Position numbers and translations under genes: made by a program. Below the pieces are notes generated by a model that saw only the letters and a program-made list of their open reading frames with translations, was not told where the DNA came from and ran no database searches. Of a DNA stretch of 64,000 bases, positions 1 through 8,831 are shown piece after piece. The stretch spans positions 1,240,001 to 1,304,000 of the forward strand of contig NZ_QPER01000002.1 in NCBI RefSeq assembly GCF_009455635.1, written 5' to 3'. The number at the start of each line of letters is the position of its first letter. Within the stretch, counting starts at the first letter, position 1. Origin of the DNA: Paraburkholderia agricolaris. GTDB taxonomy: Bacteria > Pseudomonadota > Gammaproteobacteria > Burkholderiales > Burkholderiaceae.

Positions 1-1087
1 CGATTGGGACCGCGCGGCGGAGCCGGTGCCGGCCCGCGTAGTCAGTACCGGGGCGCGGCCGGAGCCGTTCGTGCTGGAGCAGATCGGCGCGGCGCTCGAT
101 ACCTGTGAGCGGCCGGTTTTCGTGGTGGGCGGCGCAGTCGACCGGGCCGGCGGCTGGGATGAAGTGGTGAGCCTCGCGGAGCGTCACAATGCCCGTGTGT
201 TCGTTGCGCCGATGACCGGCCGTTGCGCGTTCCCTGAAGACCATCGCCTGTTCGCCGGTTTCCTGCCGGCCATGCGCGAGAAGATCGTCGAACTGCTCGG
301 CGGTCACGATTTGATCTTCGTGATCGGCGCACCGGCCTTCACGTATCACGTCGAAGGTCACGGGCCGCATCTGCCGGCCGGTGCAACGCTGTGCCAGTTG
401 ATCGACGATCCGGCTATCGCGGCGTGGGCGCCGACCGGCACCGCGGCGGTCGGCAATATTCGCCTGGGCGTAGCCGATCTGCTATCGCGCGCGGCGCCGA
501 CAACGCGCCCGTTACCCGCGCCGCGCGCCGCACGTCCGCGCGCCGAACCGTCTGCGTTGATGTCGGTGGCCTTCGCGTTGCAGACCCTCGCCGAGGTGCG
601 CCATGCGGACGATATCGTGGTCGAGGAGGCGCCGAGTTCGCGGCCGGTGATGCAGAACTATCTGCCGTTCACGCGCAGCGGCACTTTCTACACGATGGAT
701 AGCGGCGGCCTCGGTTATGGCATGCCGGCGGCTGTCGGCGTGGCGTTGGCGAAACCCGGCACGCGCGTGATCGGCCTGATCGGCGACGGCTCCAGTATGT
801 ATTCGATCCAGGCTATCTACAGCGCCGTGCAGATGAAACTTCCGATCACATTCGTGATCCTGAACAATTCCCGCTATGCCGCGTTGCAGGACTTCGCGCC
901 GGAATTCGGCTTTGGCCCGGACGATCCTGTACAAGGCACCGATCTGCCGGGACTCGACTTCGTATCGCTGGCCGCGGGCATGGGTTGCCACGGCACGCGC
1001 GTGACCGATGCCGAACGCCTGCATGAGGTTTTGCGCGAGGCATTGGCATCATCCGGACCGAGGCTCGTCGAAGTCGTTGTGGCTTGA
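1..1087 (+). CDS. mdlC: Benzoylformate decarboxylase, 5' end outside the window
   Basis: Thiamine-diphosphate enzyme that decarboxylates benzoylformate (phenylglyoxylate) to benzaldehyde. The open frame runs in from the left edge (first full codon at base 2), so roughly the N-terminal third is missing; a GTG at 26 is internal, not the start. About 361 residues are visible: the central domain with the GHDLIFVIGAP stretch typical of this enzyme, then the C-terminal ThDP-binding domain with GDG (bases 781-789) and NN about 26 residues later, the standard spacing of the cofactor motif. An aldehyde dehydrogenase gene follows after 54 bp, which fits benzoylformate to benzaldehyde to benzoate. A related 2-oxoacid decarboxylase of other specificity cannot be excluded. 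Confidence 0.85.
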   Translation, partial: DWDRAAEPVPARVVSTGARPEPFVLEQIGAALDTCERPVFVVGGAVDRAGGWDEVVSLAERHNARVFVAPMTGRCAFPEDHRLFAGFLPAMREKIVELLGGHDLIFVIGAPAFTYHVEGHGPHLPAGATLCQLIDDPAIAAWAPTGTAAVGNIRLGVADLLSRAAPTTRPLPAPRAARPRAEPSALMSVAFALQTLAEVRHADDIVVEEAPSSRPVMQNYLPFTRSGTFYTMDSGGLGYGMPAAVGVALAKPGTRVIGLIGDGSSMYSIQAIYSAVQMKLPITFVILNNSRYAALQDFAPEFGFGPDDPVQGTDLPGLDFVSLAAGMGCHGTRVTDAERLHEVLREALASSGPRLVEVVVA

Positions 1088-1141
1088 CGTTAAGCGTGCC
1101 CCGCGGCCGCATCCCTACAATTTTCCGCAGGAGACAACACG

Positions 1142-2593
1142 ATGCAGAGTATTTCCATGCTGATCAACGGCGCAGCCGTGCAAGCGAGTAACGGCGCCAC
1201 CTTCGAGCGCCGCAATCCGCTGGATGGCGAAGTCGCGACGCGGGCTCCCGCCGCCACGGTTGCCGACGCGGTAGCCGCGGCTGATGCGGCGGCAGCGGCA
1301 TTTCCTGCATGGTCCGCGCTCGGACCGGGCGAGCGCCGCGCGCTGCTGATGAAGGCAGCGCACGCCCTCGAGGCGCGCAGCGCCGCGTTCGCCAGCGTGA
1401 TGGCCGCGGAGACGGGGGCATCGGCGATGTGGGCGGGCTTCAATGTCCATCTCGCGGCCGGCGGATTGAGGGAAGCCGCGGCGCTCACGACGCAGATTGG
1501 CGGCGAGTTGATCCCGTCCGACGTGCCCGGCAGTCTCGCGATGGGCATGCGTCAACCGGCGGGCGTCGTGCTCGGTATCGCGCCGTGGAATGCGCCGGTG
1601 ATCCTCGCGGTGCGGGCGATCGCGTTGCCGCTTGCGTGTGGAAATACCGTCGTGCTGAAGGGCTCGGAAATCTGCCCCGGCACGCACGGGCTGATTATCG
1701 AAGTCCTGCAGGAAGCGGGTTTGCCGAAAGGCGTGGTGAACTTCGTCACCAACGCACCGGCCGATGCCGGCGCCGTGGTCGAGGCGCTGATTGCCCATTC
1801 GAAAGTCCGGCGCGTCAATTTCACGGGCTCCACGCACGTGGGCAAGATTATCGCGGCCACCTGCGCGCGCTATCTGAAGCCGTCGGTGCTTGAGCTGGGC
1901 GGCAAGGCCCCGTTGATCGTGCTCGACGACGCGGATCTCGACGCAGCCGTCAATGCCGCGGCATTCGGCGCGTTCGCCAACTCCGGGCAGATCTGCATGT
2001 CGACGGAGCGGATCATCGTCGACGAACAGATCGCCGAGCCGTTCGTCGCGAGGCTCGCGCAGAAGGCACGCGGCCTGCCGCTCGGCGATCCTCGCAAAGG
2101 TCCTGTGGTGTTGGGATCGGTCGTCGATATGGCGACCGTGGAACGCTGCAACGCGCTGATCGACGACGCGCTGGCCAAAGGCGCCACGCTCGTCTGCGGC
2201 GGCAAGGCGGACAGCACCCTGATGCCCGCCACGCTGCTCGATCACGTCACGCCGGCGATGCGTATTTATGGCGAGGAATCGTTCGGGCCAGTGAAGGGCA
2301 TTGTGCGCGTCAATGGCGAAGACGAAGCCGTGGCCTGTGCAAATGACAACGAGTATGGGCTTTCATCGGCGGTGTTCAGCCGCGATGTAGCACGTGCGAT
2401 GAATGTTGCAAGGCGCATCGAATCGGGCATCTGTCACGTCAATGGACCGACCGTTCACGACGAAGCGCAAATGCCGTTCGGCGGCATGAAGGGCAGCGGC
2501 TTTGGACGCTTCGGCGGGCAGGCGGGCATTGCTGAATTCACGGATCTGCGCTGGATTACCGTGCAAACCACGCCACGTCATTATCCGTTCTGA
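1142..2593 (+). CDS. Aromatic aldehyde dehydrogenase (benzaldehyde/salicylaldehyde dehydrogenase type)
   Basis: NAD(P)-dependent aldehyde dehydrogenase of 483 residues, the usual family length. The general-base Glu lies in LELGGKAP (about residue 251) and the catalytic Cys in GQICMST (about residue 285). The GQICMSTERI context resembles salicylaldehyde, vanillin and benzaldehyde dehydrogenases. The ATG follows a GCAGGAGA ribosome site. Its position directly after the benzoylformate decarboxylase gene suggests that it oxidises benzaldehyde to benzoate; the exact substrate is inferred from context. A hairpin at 2681-2710 probably ends this transcript. Confidence 0.88.
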   Translation: MQSISMLINGAAVQASNGATFERRNPLDGEVATRAPAATVADAVAAADAAAAAFPAWSALGPGERRALLMKAAHALEARSAAFASVMAAETGASAMWAGFNVHLAAGGLREAAALTTQIGGELIPSDVPGSLAMGMRQPAGVVLGIAPWNAPVILAVRAIALPLACGNTVVLKGSEICPGTHGLIIEVLQEAGLPKGVVNFVTNAPADAGAVVEALIAHSKVRRVNFTGSTHVGKIIAATCARYLKPSVLELGGKAPLIVLDDADLDAAVNAAAFGAFANSGQICMSTERIIVDEQIAEPFVARLAQKARGLPLGDPRKGPVVLGSVVDMATVERCNALIDDALAKGATLVCGGKADSTLMPATLLDHVTPAMRIYGEESFGPVKGIVRVNGEDEAVACANDNEYGLSSAVFSRDVARAMNVARRIESGICHVNGPTVHDEAQMPFGGMKGSGFGRFGGQAGIAEFTDLRWITVQTTPRHYPF

Positions 2594-2680
2594 AGGGACG
2601 AGTGTCGTTCCGGACGCTGCATGTTCTCGCGTGTTCTCGCGTGTCCTTGTGCCGTTAAGCGCCGCAACGATACGCGCCGC

Positions 2681-2710
2681 GAAAGCCATGCATACATGTC
2701 ATGGCTTTTG
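2681..2710 (+). terminator. Probable Rho-independent terminator after the aldehyde dehydrogenase
   Basis: Perfect 9-bp inverted repeat: AAAGCCATG at 2682-2690 and CATGGCTTT at 2700-2708 with a 9-nt loop, followed by a short T run. It separates the decarboxylase-dehydrogenase pair from the transporter gene, which then needs its own promoter in the remaining ~120 bp. Confidence 0.6.
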
Positions 2711-2831
2711 CTCGAAATGGCAATGTCAGAAGCCGGCCGCTCGCTCACATACTGAGCCCAAAGCGTAACCCCGGAGCATGACGGCAAAAGCGCGGCGCTC
2801 AGATCGCGCACACACATCAGGAGACAGTTGC

Positions 2832-4250
2832 ATGACCAGTTATGTACCACCGGCCGGCCCGGCCAGTGCGGCAAGCGGCTCGGCCGATGCGCCGCTCGCC
2901 GGCAATCGCGCGGGAATCGGCGAAGGGCGTCACGCGGTCGACATCGGCCGCGCGCTCGACGAAGGTCCTTACACCGCCATGCAGAAGATCGTGGTGTTGC
3001 TCGCGGCGTTGTCGATCGTGCTGGACGGGTTCGACAGTCAGTTGATCGGTTTTGCGATTCCCGTGCTCATCAAGGAATGGGGCGTCACGCGCGCGGCTTT
3101 TGCGCCGGTGGTCGCGGCCGGTTTGATCGGCATGGGCATCGGCAGTGCGTGTGCCGGGTTGCTGGCCGACCGCTTTGGCCGCCGCTGGGCGGTCATCGGC
3201 AGCGTGGTGGTGTTCGGTGCCGCCACTTGCGGTATCTGCTTCGCGCCCGACATCGTGACGATTGCCGTGCTGCGTTTTATCGCCGGCCTCGGCATTGGCG
3301 GCGCGTTGCCGAGTTCGACGACCATGACCGCGGAGTTTACGCCGGCTCGCCGCCGCACCCTGGCCGTCACTGCGACGATTGTCTGCGTGCCGCTCGGCGG
3401 CATGGTGGCGGGATTGTTCGCGCACGAAATTCTGCCGACGTACGGATGGCGCGGGCTGTTCATGATCGGCGGCGTGCTGCCGCTCGCGCTCGGCGTGTTG
3501 CTGATCTTCACGTTGCCCGAGTCGCCGCGCTTTCTCGCCCGGCACCCGCAACGCTGGCCGGAACTCAAACGCCTGCTAGGACGGATGTCGCGTCCGGTCG
3601 CAAGCAACTGCGTATTTACCGACTCGCGCGAACAGGCCGTCGAGAAACACACGGGTTTTACCGCACTGTTCCGCGAAGGCCTGGCGCCCGATACGGTGGC
3701 GATCTGGTGCGCGTTCTGCTTATGCCTGCTGGCCGTCTATAGCGCTTTCAGCTGGTTGCCGACGATGCTGAGCACGCAGGGCTTGTCGGTGTCGGTGGCG
3801 GGTGCGGGGCTCACCGCGTACAACCTGGGCGGCGTGCTTGGTGCGTTGCTGTGTGCCGCGGTGATTGCGCGCACCGGCTCGCGTTGGCCGTTGATTCTCT
3901 GTAGCGCGGGTGGCGCGGCGAGCGCGTTGCTGCTGCTCGGCGTGAATATCTCCGATCACACCGGCTTGCTGATCTTCGGTCTTGGCGTGCACGGACTGTT
4001 CGTCAACGCGGTTCAGTCAACGATGTTCGCGCTGTGTGCGTATGTTTATCCGACCCGTGTGCGTGCCACCGGTACCGCGTCGGCGCTCGCGTTCGGCCGG
4101 CTCGGTGCGATCGCCAGCGCGTTCGCGGGTGCGGTGGTGATTACGGCCGGCGGGGCATCGTCGTACCTGTGGATGCTCGGAATCGCGATGTTGATCGTGA
4201 TGGTCGCGCTGATGGTGGTCAAGCGCCATATTCCGAGGCCAGGTGTTTGA
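2832..4250 (+). CDS. MFS transporter, aromatic acid:H+ symporter (AAHS) family
   Basis: Predicted 12-helix inner-membrane symporter of 472 residues. The start at 2832 is preferred over an in-frame upstream ATG at 2778 because it follows CAGGAGACA. The first helix carries GFDSQLIGF, matching the D-x-x-D type motif of the AAHS family, followed by the loop 2-3 motif GLLADRFGRR. Its place between aromatic-acid catabolic genes and a porin suggests uptake of benzoylformate, mandelate or a related aromatic acid. The substrate is inferred from neighbours only. Confidence 0.85.
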   Translation: MTSYVPPAGPASAASGSADAPLAGNRAGIGEGRHAVDIGRALDEGPYTAMQKIVVLLAALSIVLDGFDSQLIGFAIPVLIKEWGVTRAAFAPVVAAGLIGMGIGSACAGLLADRFGRRWAVIGSVVVFGAATCGICFAPDIVTIAVLRFIAGLGIGGALPSSTTMTAEFTPARRRTLAVTATIVCVPLGGMVAGLFAHEILPTYGWRGLFMIGGVLPLALGVLLIFTLPESPRFLARHPQRWPELKRLLGRMSRPVASNCVFTDSREQAVEKHTGFTALFREGLAPDTVAIWCAFCLCLLAVYSAFSWLPTMLSTQGLSVSVAGAGLTAYNLGGVLGALLCAAVIARTGSRWPLILCSAGGAASALLLLGVNISDHTGLLIFGLGVHGLFVNAVQSTMFALCAYVYPTRVRATGTASALAFGRLGAIASAFAGAVVITAGGASSYLWMLGIAMLIVMVALMVVKRHIPRPGV

Positions 4251-4461
4251 GGGACGCAATGTCCTGACTTGCGGCGATCGGGCATGAGATGCGGATCGCC
4301 GCTATCTGAAGCAGTCAATCGTTAATGTGCCGGACGGCTTGAATAGCGGTCGGCATGGCCACGTCTGTAATTAGTATCGCTACATAAAAAATGCCGCGTA
4401 TAGGCCGCATCGGGATAGGTGCGCGTCCATACAAAGCGCCAGTCCAGGAGACACGGAGATA

Positions 4462-5598
4462 ATGAAATACCAACTCGCTTTGGGCAGCGTGCTGCTCGGT
4501 ATCAGCGCCTCGTCGTTCGCACAGAGCAGCGTGACGCTATACGGGATCATCGATACCGGTATCGAACTGGTGACGCATGCGAACGCGGCGGGCGATAGCG
4601 TCGTGCGCATGCCAGGCATTACCGGCGAATTCCCGTCGCGCTGGGGGATTCGCGGCAAGGAAGGATTGGGCGGTGGGCTGTCCGTGGTGTTTGTGCTGGA
4701 AAGCGGCTTTAACACCAAAGGCGGCACGCTCAACCAGGGCGGCCGGATGTTTGGGCGGCAAGCTTACGTAGGGATCGAGAGCCCCTATGGCACGCTGACT
4801 TTCGGCCGCCAGTACACCATGACGTACTGGGCGATTCTCGATTCCGACCTGCTCGGTCCGGACATATACGGCGGCACCGGGTCGTTCGATCAGTACATGC
4901 CGAGCGCGCGTAGCGACAACACGATTGCGTACAAGGGTACGTTCTCGGGTTTCACATTCGGCGCAACGTATTCGTTCGGCCGCGATTCGGCGGGTACCGG
5001 CAATTCACCGGGGCAGGGCACCTGCGCAGGGTCGATTCCGGGCAGCTCGCAGAGTTGTCGCGAATGGTCGGCGATGCTGCGCTATGACATGAACGGCTAT
5101 GGCGTGGCGGGCGCCTACGACGAACAACGTGGCGGCCCAGGCGCGGCCGCGAATCTATACGACGGCACCGCGCCTTTTGCCTTGACGCAATCCGGAGACA
5201 AGGACGTGCGGATGCAACTGAACGGCTATGGACACATCGGGCCGGTGAAACTCGGCGCGGGCTGGCTTGGCCGTCATGTCGAAACGGTGTCGCCGGCGTT
5301 GCCGGACGTGCGCTCGAATCTGTACTACGTGACCGCGTCCTATAACGTGACCCCGGCGTTTATTCTCGACGGCGGCGTGTACCGCATCGTCAATCGTGCC
5401 GACGACACCCGCGGCACAATCACCGCGCTACGCACCACGTATCTGTTGTCGAAGCGTTCCGCGGTGTACCTGCAAGGCGCGTATCTGTTCAACAGTGCGC
5501 ACGCTGCCTATACGGTGAGCCAGGGCGGTGGAGGGACGACGCCCGCGCCGGGCATTGGGCAACTTGGTGTGATGGCCGGCATTCGCCATTCGTTCTGA
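4462..5598 (+). CDS. Gram-negative porin (Burkholderia/Neisseria type)
   Basis: Outer-membrane trimeric porin of 378 residues, normal for the family. It has a signal peptide (MKYQLALGSVLLGISASSFA) cleaved before QSSVTLYG, the standard mature start SSVTLYGxIDxG, and ends in Phe preceded by alternating beta-strand residues, as required for outer-membrane insertion. The ATG follows CAGGAGACACGGAG. It lies after the aromatic acid symporter and may be the outer-membrane route for the same substrates. A strong terminator follows at 5626. Confidence 0.9.
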   Translation: MKYQLALGSVLLGISASSFAQSSVTLYGIIDTGIELVTHANAAGDSVVRMPGITGEFPSRWGIRGKEGLGGGLSVVFVLESGFNTKGGTLNQGGRMFGRQAYVGIESPYGTLTFGRQYTMTYWAILDSDLLGPDIYGGTGSFDQYMPSARSDNTIAYKGTFSGFTFGATYSFGRDSAGTGNSPGQGTCAGSIPGSSQSCREWSAMLRYDMNGYGVAGAYDEQRGGPGAAANLYDGTAPFALTQSGDKDVRMQLNGYGHIGPVKLGAGWLGRHVETVSPALPDVRSNLYYVTASYNVTPAFILDGGVYRIVNRADDTRGTITALRTTYLLSKRSAVYLQGAYLFNSAHAAYTVSQGGGGTTPAPGIGQLGVMAGIRHSF

Positions 5599-5625
5599 GA
5601 AAGGCACTGCATTCACACTCAAGAT

Positions 5626-5664
5626 AAAACGGCCACGTCGGAGATTCCGACGTGGCCGTTTTTT
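5626..5664. terminator. Bidirectional Rho-independent terminator between porin and gabD
   Basis: Perfect 17-bp stem: AAAACGGCCACGTCGGA (5626-5642) and its complement (5646-5662) with a 3-nt loop, flanked by A and T runs. It can end transcription of the porin from the left and gabD from the right. Confidence 0.92.
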
Positions 5665-5676
5665 GCCGTTTTTGCG

Positions 5677-7137
5677 TTAGATCCCGCCGACGCACATGTA
5701 CTTGATTACGACGTAGTCGTCGATACCGTAGTGCGATCCTTCGCGGCCGAGACCGGATTGTTTGACGCCGCCGAACGGTGCGACTTCGTTGGAAATCAAT
5801 CCGGTGTTGATGCCGACCATGCCATATTCGAGTGCTTCCGCGACGCGCCAGACGCGGCCGATATCGCGGCTATAGAAGTACGACGCGAGGCCGAATTCCG
5901 TATCGTTGGCGAGGCGGATCACTTCTTCGTCCGACGAGAAGCGGAACAGCGGCGCGAGCGGCCCGAAGGTTTCGTCGCGCGCGACCTTCATGGCCGGCGT
6001 GACGTCCGCGAGCACGGTCGGCTCGAAGAAGCCGTGGCCGAGCGCATGGCGTTTGCCGCCGGTGACGATGCGCGCGCCTTTGGCGAGTGCGTCTTCGATA
6101 TGCGACTCGACCTTGAGCACGGCGGCTTCGTTGATCAGCGGACCTTGCGTGACGCCATCTTCGGTGCCGCGGCCGACCTTGAGTTGCTCGACGGCAACGC
6201 GCAGCTTTTCGGCGAACGCGTCATAGACTTTATCGTGCACATAGAAGCGATTCGTGCAGACGCAGGTCTGACCGCTATTGCGATACTTCGACGCGATGGC
6301 GCCCGCGACGGCCGCATCCAGATCCGCGTCTTCGAAGACGATGAACGGTGCGTTGCCACCGAGTTCGAGCGACACTTTCTTGACTGTCGGCGCGCACTGC
6401 GCCATCAGCAGACGGCCCACTGGTGTCGAGCCGGTGAAGGACAGTTTGCGCACGATCGGGTTGCCGGTCATTTCGGCGCCGATTGCTTTCGGCTCGCCGG
6501 TGACGACATTGAATACGCCGCGCGGCACACCGGCGCGTTCCGCGAGCGCGGCGAGGGCGAGTGCCGACAGGGGCGTGGCTTCGGCCGGTTTGACGATGAT
6601 TGGGCAACCGGCGGCGAGTGCGGGGCCGACTTTACGGGTGATCATGGCTGCCGGGAAATTCCACGGCGTGATGGCCGCGCAGACACCGATTGGTTCTTTC
6701 GTTACGACGATGCGCTTGTCGCCTGCCGGCGTGGGGATGGTATCGCCGTTGACGCGTTTGCCTTCTTCCGCGAACCATTCGAGGAACGACGCGGCGTAGA
6801 GGATTTCGCCTTTGGCTTCCGCTAGCGGTTTGCCTTGTTCGGTGGTGAGGATTTTCGCCAGATCGTCGGCGTTTTCCAGCATCAGGTCATGCCATTTACG
6901 CAGGATCGTGGCGCGGTGTTTGGCGGTGGTGGCACGCCATGCCGGCCATGCTGCGTTGGCCGTGTCGATTGCACGGCGGGTTTCGGTTGTGCCCATGCGG
7001 GGCACGGTGGCGATTGTTTCGCCGGTGGCTGGGTTTTTTACTTCGAAGGTGGCGCCGTCGTCGGCGGGTTGCCATTCGCCTGCTATGTAGGCTTGGGTTT
7101 TTAGAAGAGTGGGGTCTTGCAGGGCTAGCGTTGGCAT
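5677..7137 (-). CDS. gabD: Succinate-semialdehyde dehydrogenase
   Basis: NAD(P)+-dependent oxidation of succinic semialdehyde to succinate, second step of GABA catabolism. It has 486 residues, the normal GabD length. Catalytic Glu258 lies in SLELGGNAP and Cys292 in SGQTCVC. gabT is the next gene upstream on the same strand, but 3.47 kb away because a palindromic repeat with two insertion sequences lies between them. The pair would otherwise be an ordinary gabTD operon. The start at 7137 has a GGAG about 10 nt upstream. The 5' end, next to the repeat, uses more GGT/GTT/TTT codons than the rest of the gene. Confidence 0.93.
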   Translation of the reverse strand: MPTLALQDPTLLKTQAYIAGEWQPADDGATFEVKNPATGETIATVPRMGTTETRRAIDTANAAWPAWRATTAKHRATILRKWHDLMLENADDLAKILTTEQGKPLAEAKGEILYAASFLEWFAEEGKRVNGDTIPTPAGDKRIVVTKEPIGVCAAITPWNFPAAMITRKVGPALAAGCPIIVKPAEATPLSALALAALAERAGVPRGVFNVVTGEPKAIGAEMTGNPIVRKLSFTGSTPVGRLLMAQCAPTVKKVSLELGGNAPFIVFEDADLDAAVAGAIASKYRNSGQTCVCTNRFYVHDKVYDAFAEKLRVAVEQLKVGRGTEDGVTQGPLINEAAVLKVESHIEDALAKGARIVTGGKRHALGHGFFEPTVLADVTPAMKVARDETFGPLAPLFRFSSDEEVIRLANDTEFGLASYFYSRDIGRVWRVAEALEYGMVGINTGLISNEVAPFGGVKQSGLGREGSHYGIDDYVVIKYMCVGGI

Positions 7138-7164
7138 TTGGGTTTTGCTCCAGGGTTTGAAGTT

Positions 7165-7652
7165 TTAAGGGTTGGGCCTGCTCGGCGGTTTTGTTGTTGA
7201 TCTGGCTCTTTGGCCTTTCCTTGCTGTGTTAGTGGTCTATTAGCGTTCCCCCTGTGCGGGGGGCACCTACTTTTCTTTGCCAGCCGCAAAGAAAAGTAGG
7301 CAAAAGAAAGCGGCTCAAACCGCTAGCTCATAAGCGGGTCCCCTGGCTTGGAGGGGGTAGTGGTGCATCTGGAATCCGTGCCCACGCACACTCCGCGCCG
7401 TTGACAAAGGACTCATCAGCTCCCACTCCGCACTGCATGCGTCGCGGATGGGTCTGCCTGGGAAACCTGGTCAGCGCTTTGCATAACTGATGGTTTTCGA
7501 AACCGGGTTTCGGCGGCGCAGGCCGCCGGAGGTATGACTGCCTTGTCACTAACGCCGAATGTGCGAGGCGACAGATTCCAGATGCACCACTACCCCCTCC
7601 AAGCTAGGGGACCCGCTTATGAGCTAGCGGTTTGAGCCGCTTTCTTTTGCCT
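7165..7652. repeat. Long palindromic repeat, copy 1, left part
   Basis: Left arm and asymmetric core of a ~650-bp inverted-repeat element. The outer arm (about 7168-7345) contains the sub-palindrome CCTACTTTTCTTTGC / GCAAAGAAAAGTAGG. The inner second arm runs to 7652, where an IS30 element interrupts it. Removing both insertion sequences joins 7652 to 8781-8799 and 10458-10605 and restores an element nearly the same length as copy 2 at 29515-30163. The two copies lie in opposite orientation. No conserved reading frame is present. Confidence 0.85.
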
Positions 7653-8777
7653 GGCGGTTTCAAATACCAAGTGCAACAGCCGGGTCGATAACAATTCCCT
7701 GTCTGGCGCAGTTATCAATGAAGACCTCGCCGGGCCGGCGCCAGCCGAGTGTTTTGCGAGGTCGCCGATTCAGGTTCAGCGCGATGGCATCGAGTTCGCG
7801 CTGCGTGAACTTTGACAGGTCCACGCCCTTCGGCAGGAACTGGCGCAGCAACCCATTGGTGTTCTCGCAGATACCGCGTTGCCAGGGACTATGCGGATCA
7901 CAGAAATACACCTTGATACCGGTTGTTTCGGCCAGCTTCTTGTGTAGCGCCATTTCCTTGCCCTGATCGTAAGTCAGGGTCTTCAGCAAATCCGGATCGA
8001 GCGGCGCAAACGCCGCACTGTACGCCTTGAGCGCGGCTTCGGCGGTGCTGTCCTCCATCTTCACCAGCATCACGAACAGCGTGCTGCGATCGATCAGTGT
8101 GCCCACTGCCGAACGGTTGCCCGCACCCTTGATCAGATCCCCCTCCCAATGTCCGGCAATCCGCCGCTCATTGGCCTCCGGAGGCCGGATATGGATGCTA
8201 GCCATATCGACCAGTTTGCCCCGTCGGTCTTCGCCTCGCGTGCGCGGCTTGCGCGTGCTACGCCCCTGTCTTAACAGACCCACCAACTCGCGCTTGAGTT
8301 CTCCACGCGGCATGGCGTAGATGGCGTTGTAGATGGTTTCGTGTGAGGCATTCAAGGCAGGTTCGTCTGGATGGGTACGTTTGAGTTCGGCAGAAATCTG
8401 TTCGGGCGAGTGACACTCGTCCAGATGCTGACGCACTTCAGCCCACAGGGCTCCTTCAGGCTGTAGCTTGCGTTCGCGACGCGGCTTATGACGAAGCTGT
8501 GCAGCCCTGCGCCCGGCCAATGTTGCATTGTATCCACCCGCAACCGGCGGCCTGCCCAGTGCGCCGCGTTCGTGCTTCGGCTTCCAGTTATTGCGCCTCA
8601 ACTCCCGACTGATCGTGCTGCGCGAGCGCTGCAAAGCGAGCGCAATCTCGCTTGATTTGCGATTCTCCATCTTCATCGCAAAGATCACGCCGCGCTCTTC
8701 GACGCTCAGATGTTCGTATATTTTTCCCATGCAACGCATCCTAACTGAGGCTGTTGCACTTGTATTTTGAAACCGCC
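7653..8777 (-). mobile_element. IS30-family insertion sequence, apparently complete
   Basis: 1,125-bp element with imperfect 28-bp terminal inverted repeats, GGCGGTTTCAAATACC... at 7653-7680 and its near-complement at 8750-8777, and a 3-bp target duplication CCT (7650-7652 and 8778-8780). It encodes one intact transposase on the minus strand whose stop codon falls inside the left repeat. It is inserted in the right arm of palindromic repeat copy 1. The intact ends, duplication and reading frame suggest a recent, possibly active insertion. Confidence 0.93.
7660..8730 (-). CDS. IS30-family transposase
   Basis: DDE transposase of 356 residues from the start at 8730; a start three codons upstream (8739) is possible, but AGGA sits at the right distance from 8730. 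The N-terminal helix-turn-helix reads SSEIALALQRSRSTISRELRR. The catalytic triad can be placed at HWEGDLIKG (Asp), LTYDQGKE (Asp) and GICENTNGLLR (Glu), the usual IS30 context. The frame is full length, with no frameshift or stop. Confidence 0.95.
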   Translation of the reverse strand: MGKIYEHLSVEERGVIFAMKMENRKSSEIALALQRSRSTISRELRRNNWKPKHERGALGRPPVAGGYNATLAGRRAAQLRHKPRRERKLQPEGALWAEVRQHLDECHSPEQISAELKRTHPDEPALNASHETIYNAIYAMPRGELKRELVGLLRQGRSTRKPRTRGEDRRGKLVDMASIHIRPPEANERRIAGHWEGDLIKGAGNRSAVGTLIDRSTLFVMLVKMEDSTAEAALKAYSAAFAPLDPDLLKTLTYDQGKEMALHKKLAETTGIKVYFCDPHSPWQRGICENTNGLLRQFLPKGVDLSKFTQRELDAIALNLNRRPRKTLGWRRPGEVFIDNCARQGIVIDPAVALGI

Positions 8778-8831
8778 CCTACTTTTCTTTGCGGCTGGCG
8801 GTGTGTGTCAAGGTAGTTGTCGCGTGAACCG

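Noticed and set aside
7328..7549. Reading frames inside the palindromic repeats (also 29744-29971) starting with MTRQSY
   Set aside because: The two copies diverge by indels that break the frame and the frames follow repeat symmetry, so they are not conserved coding regions.
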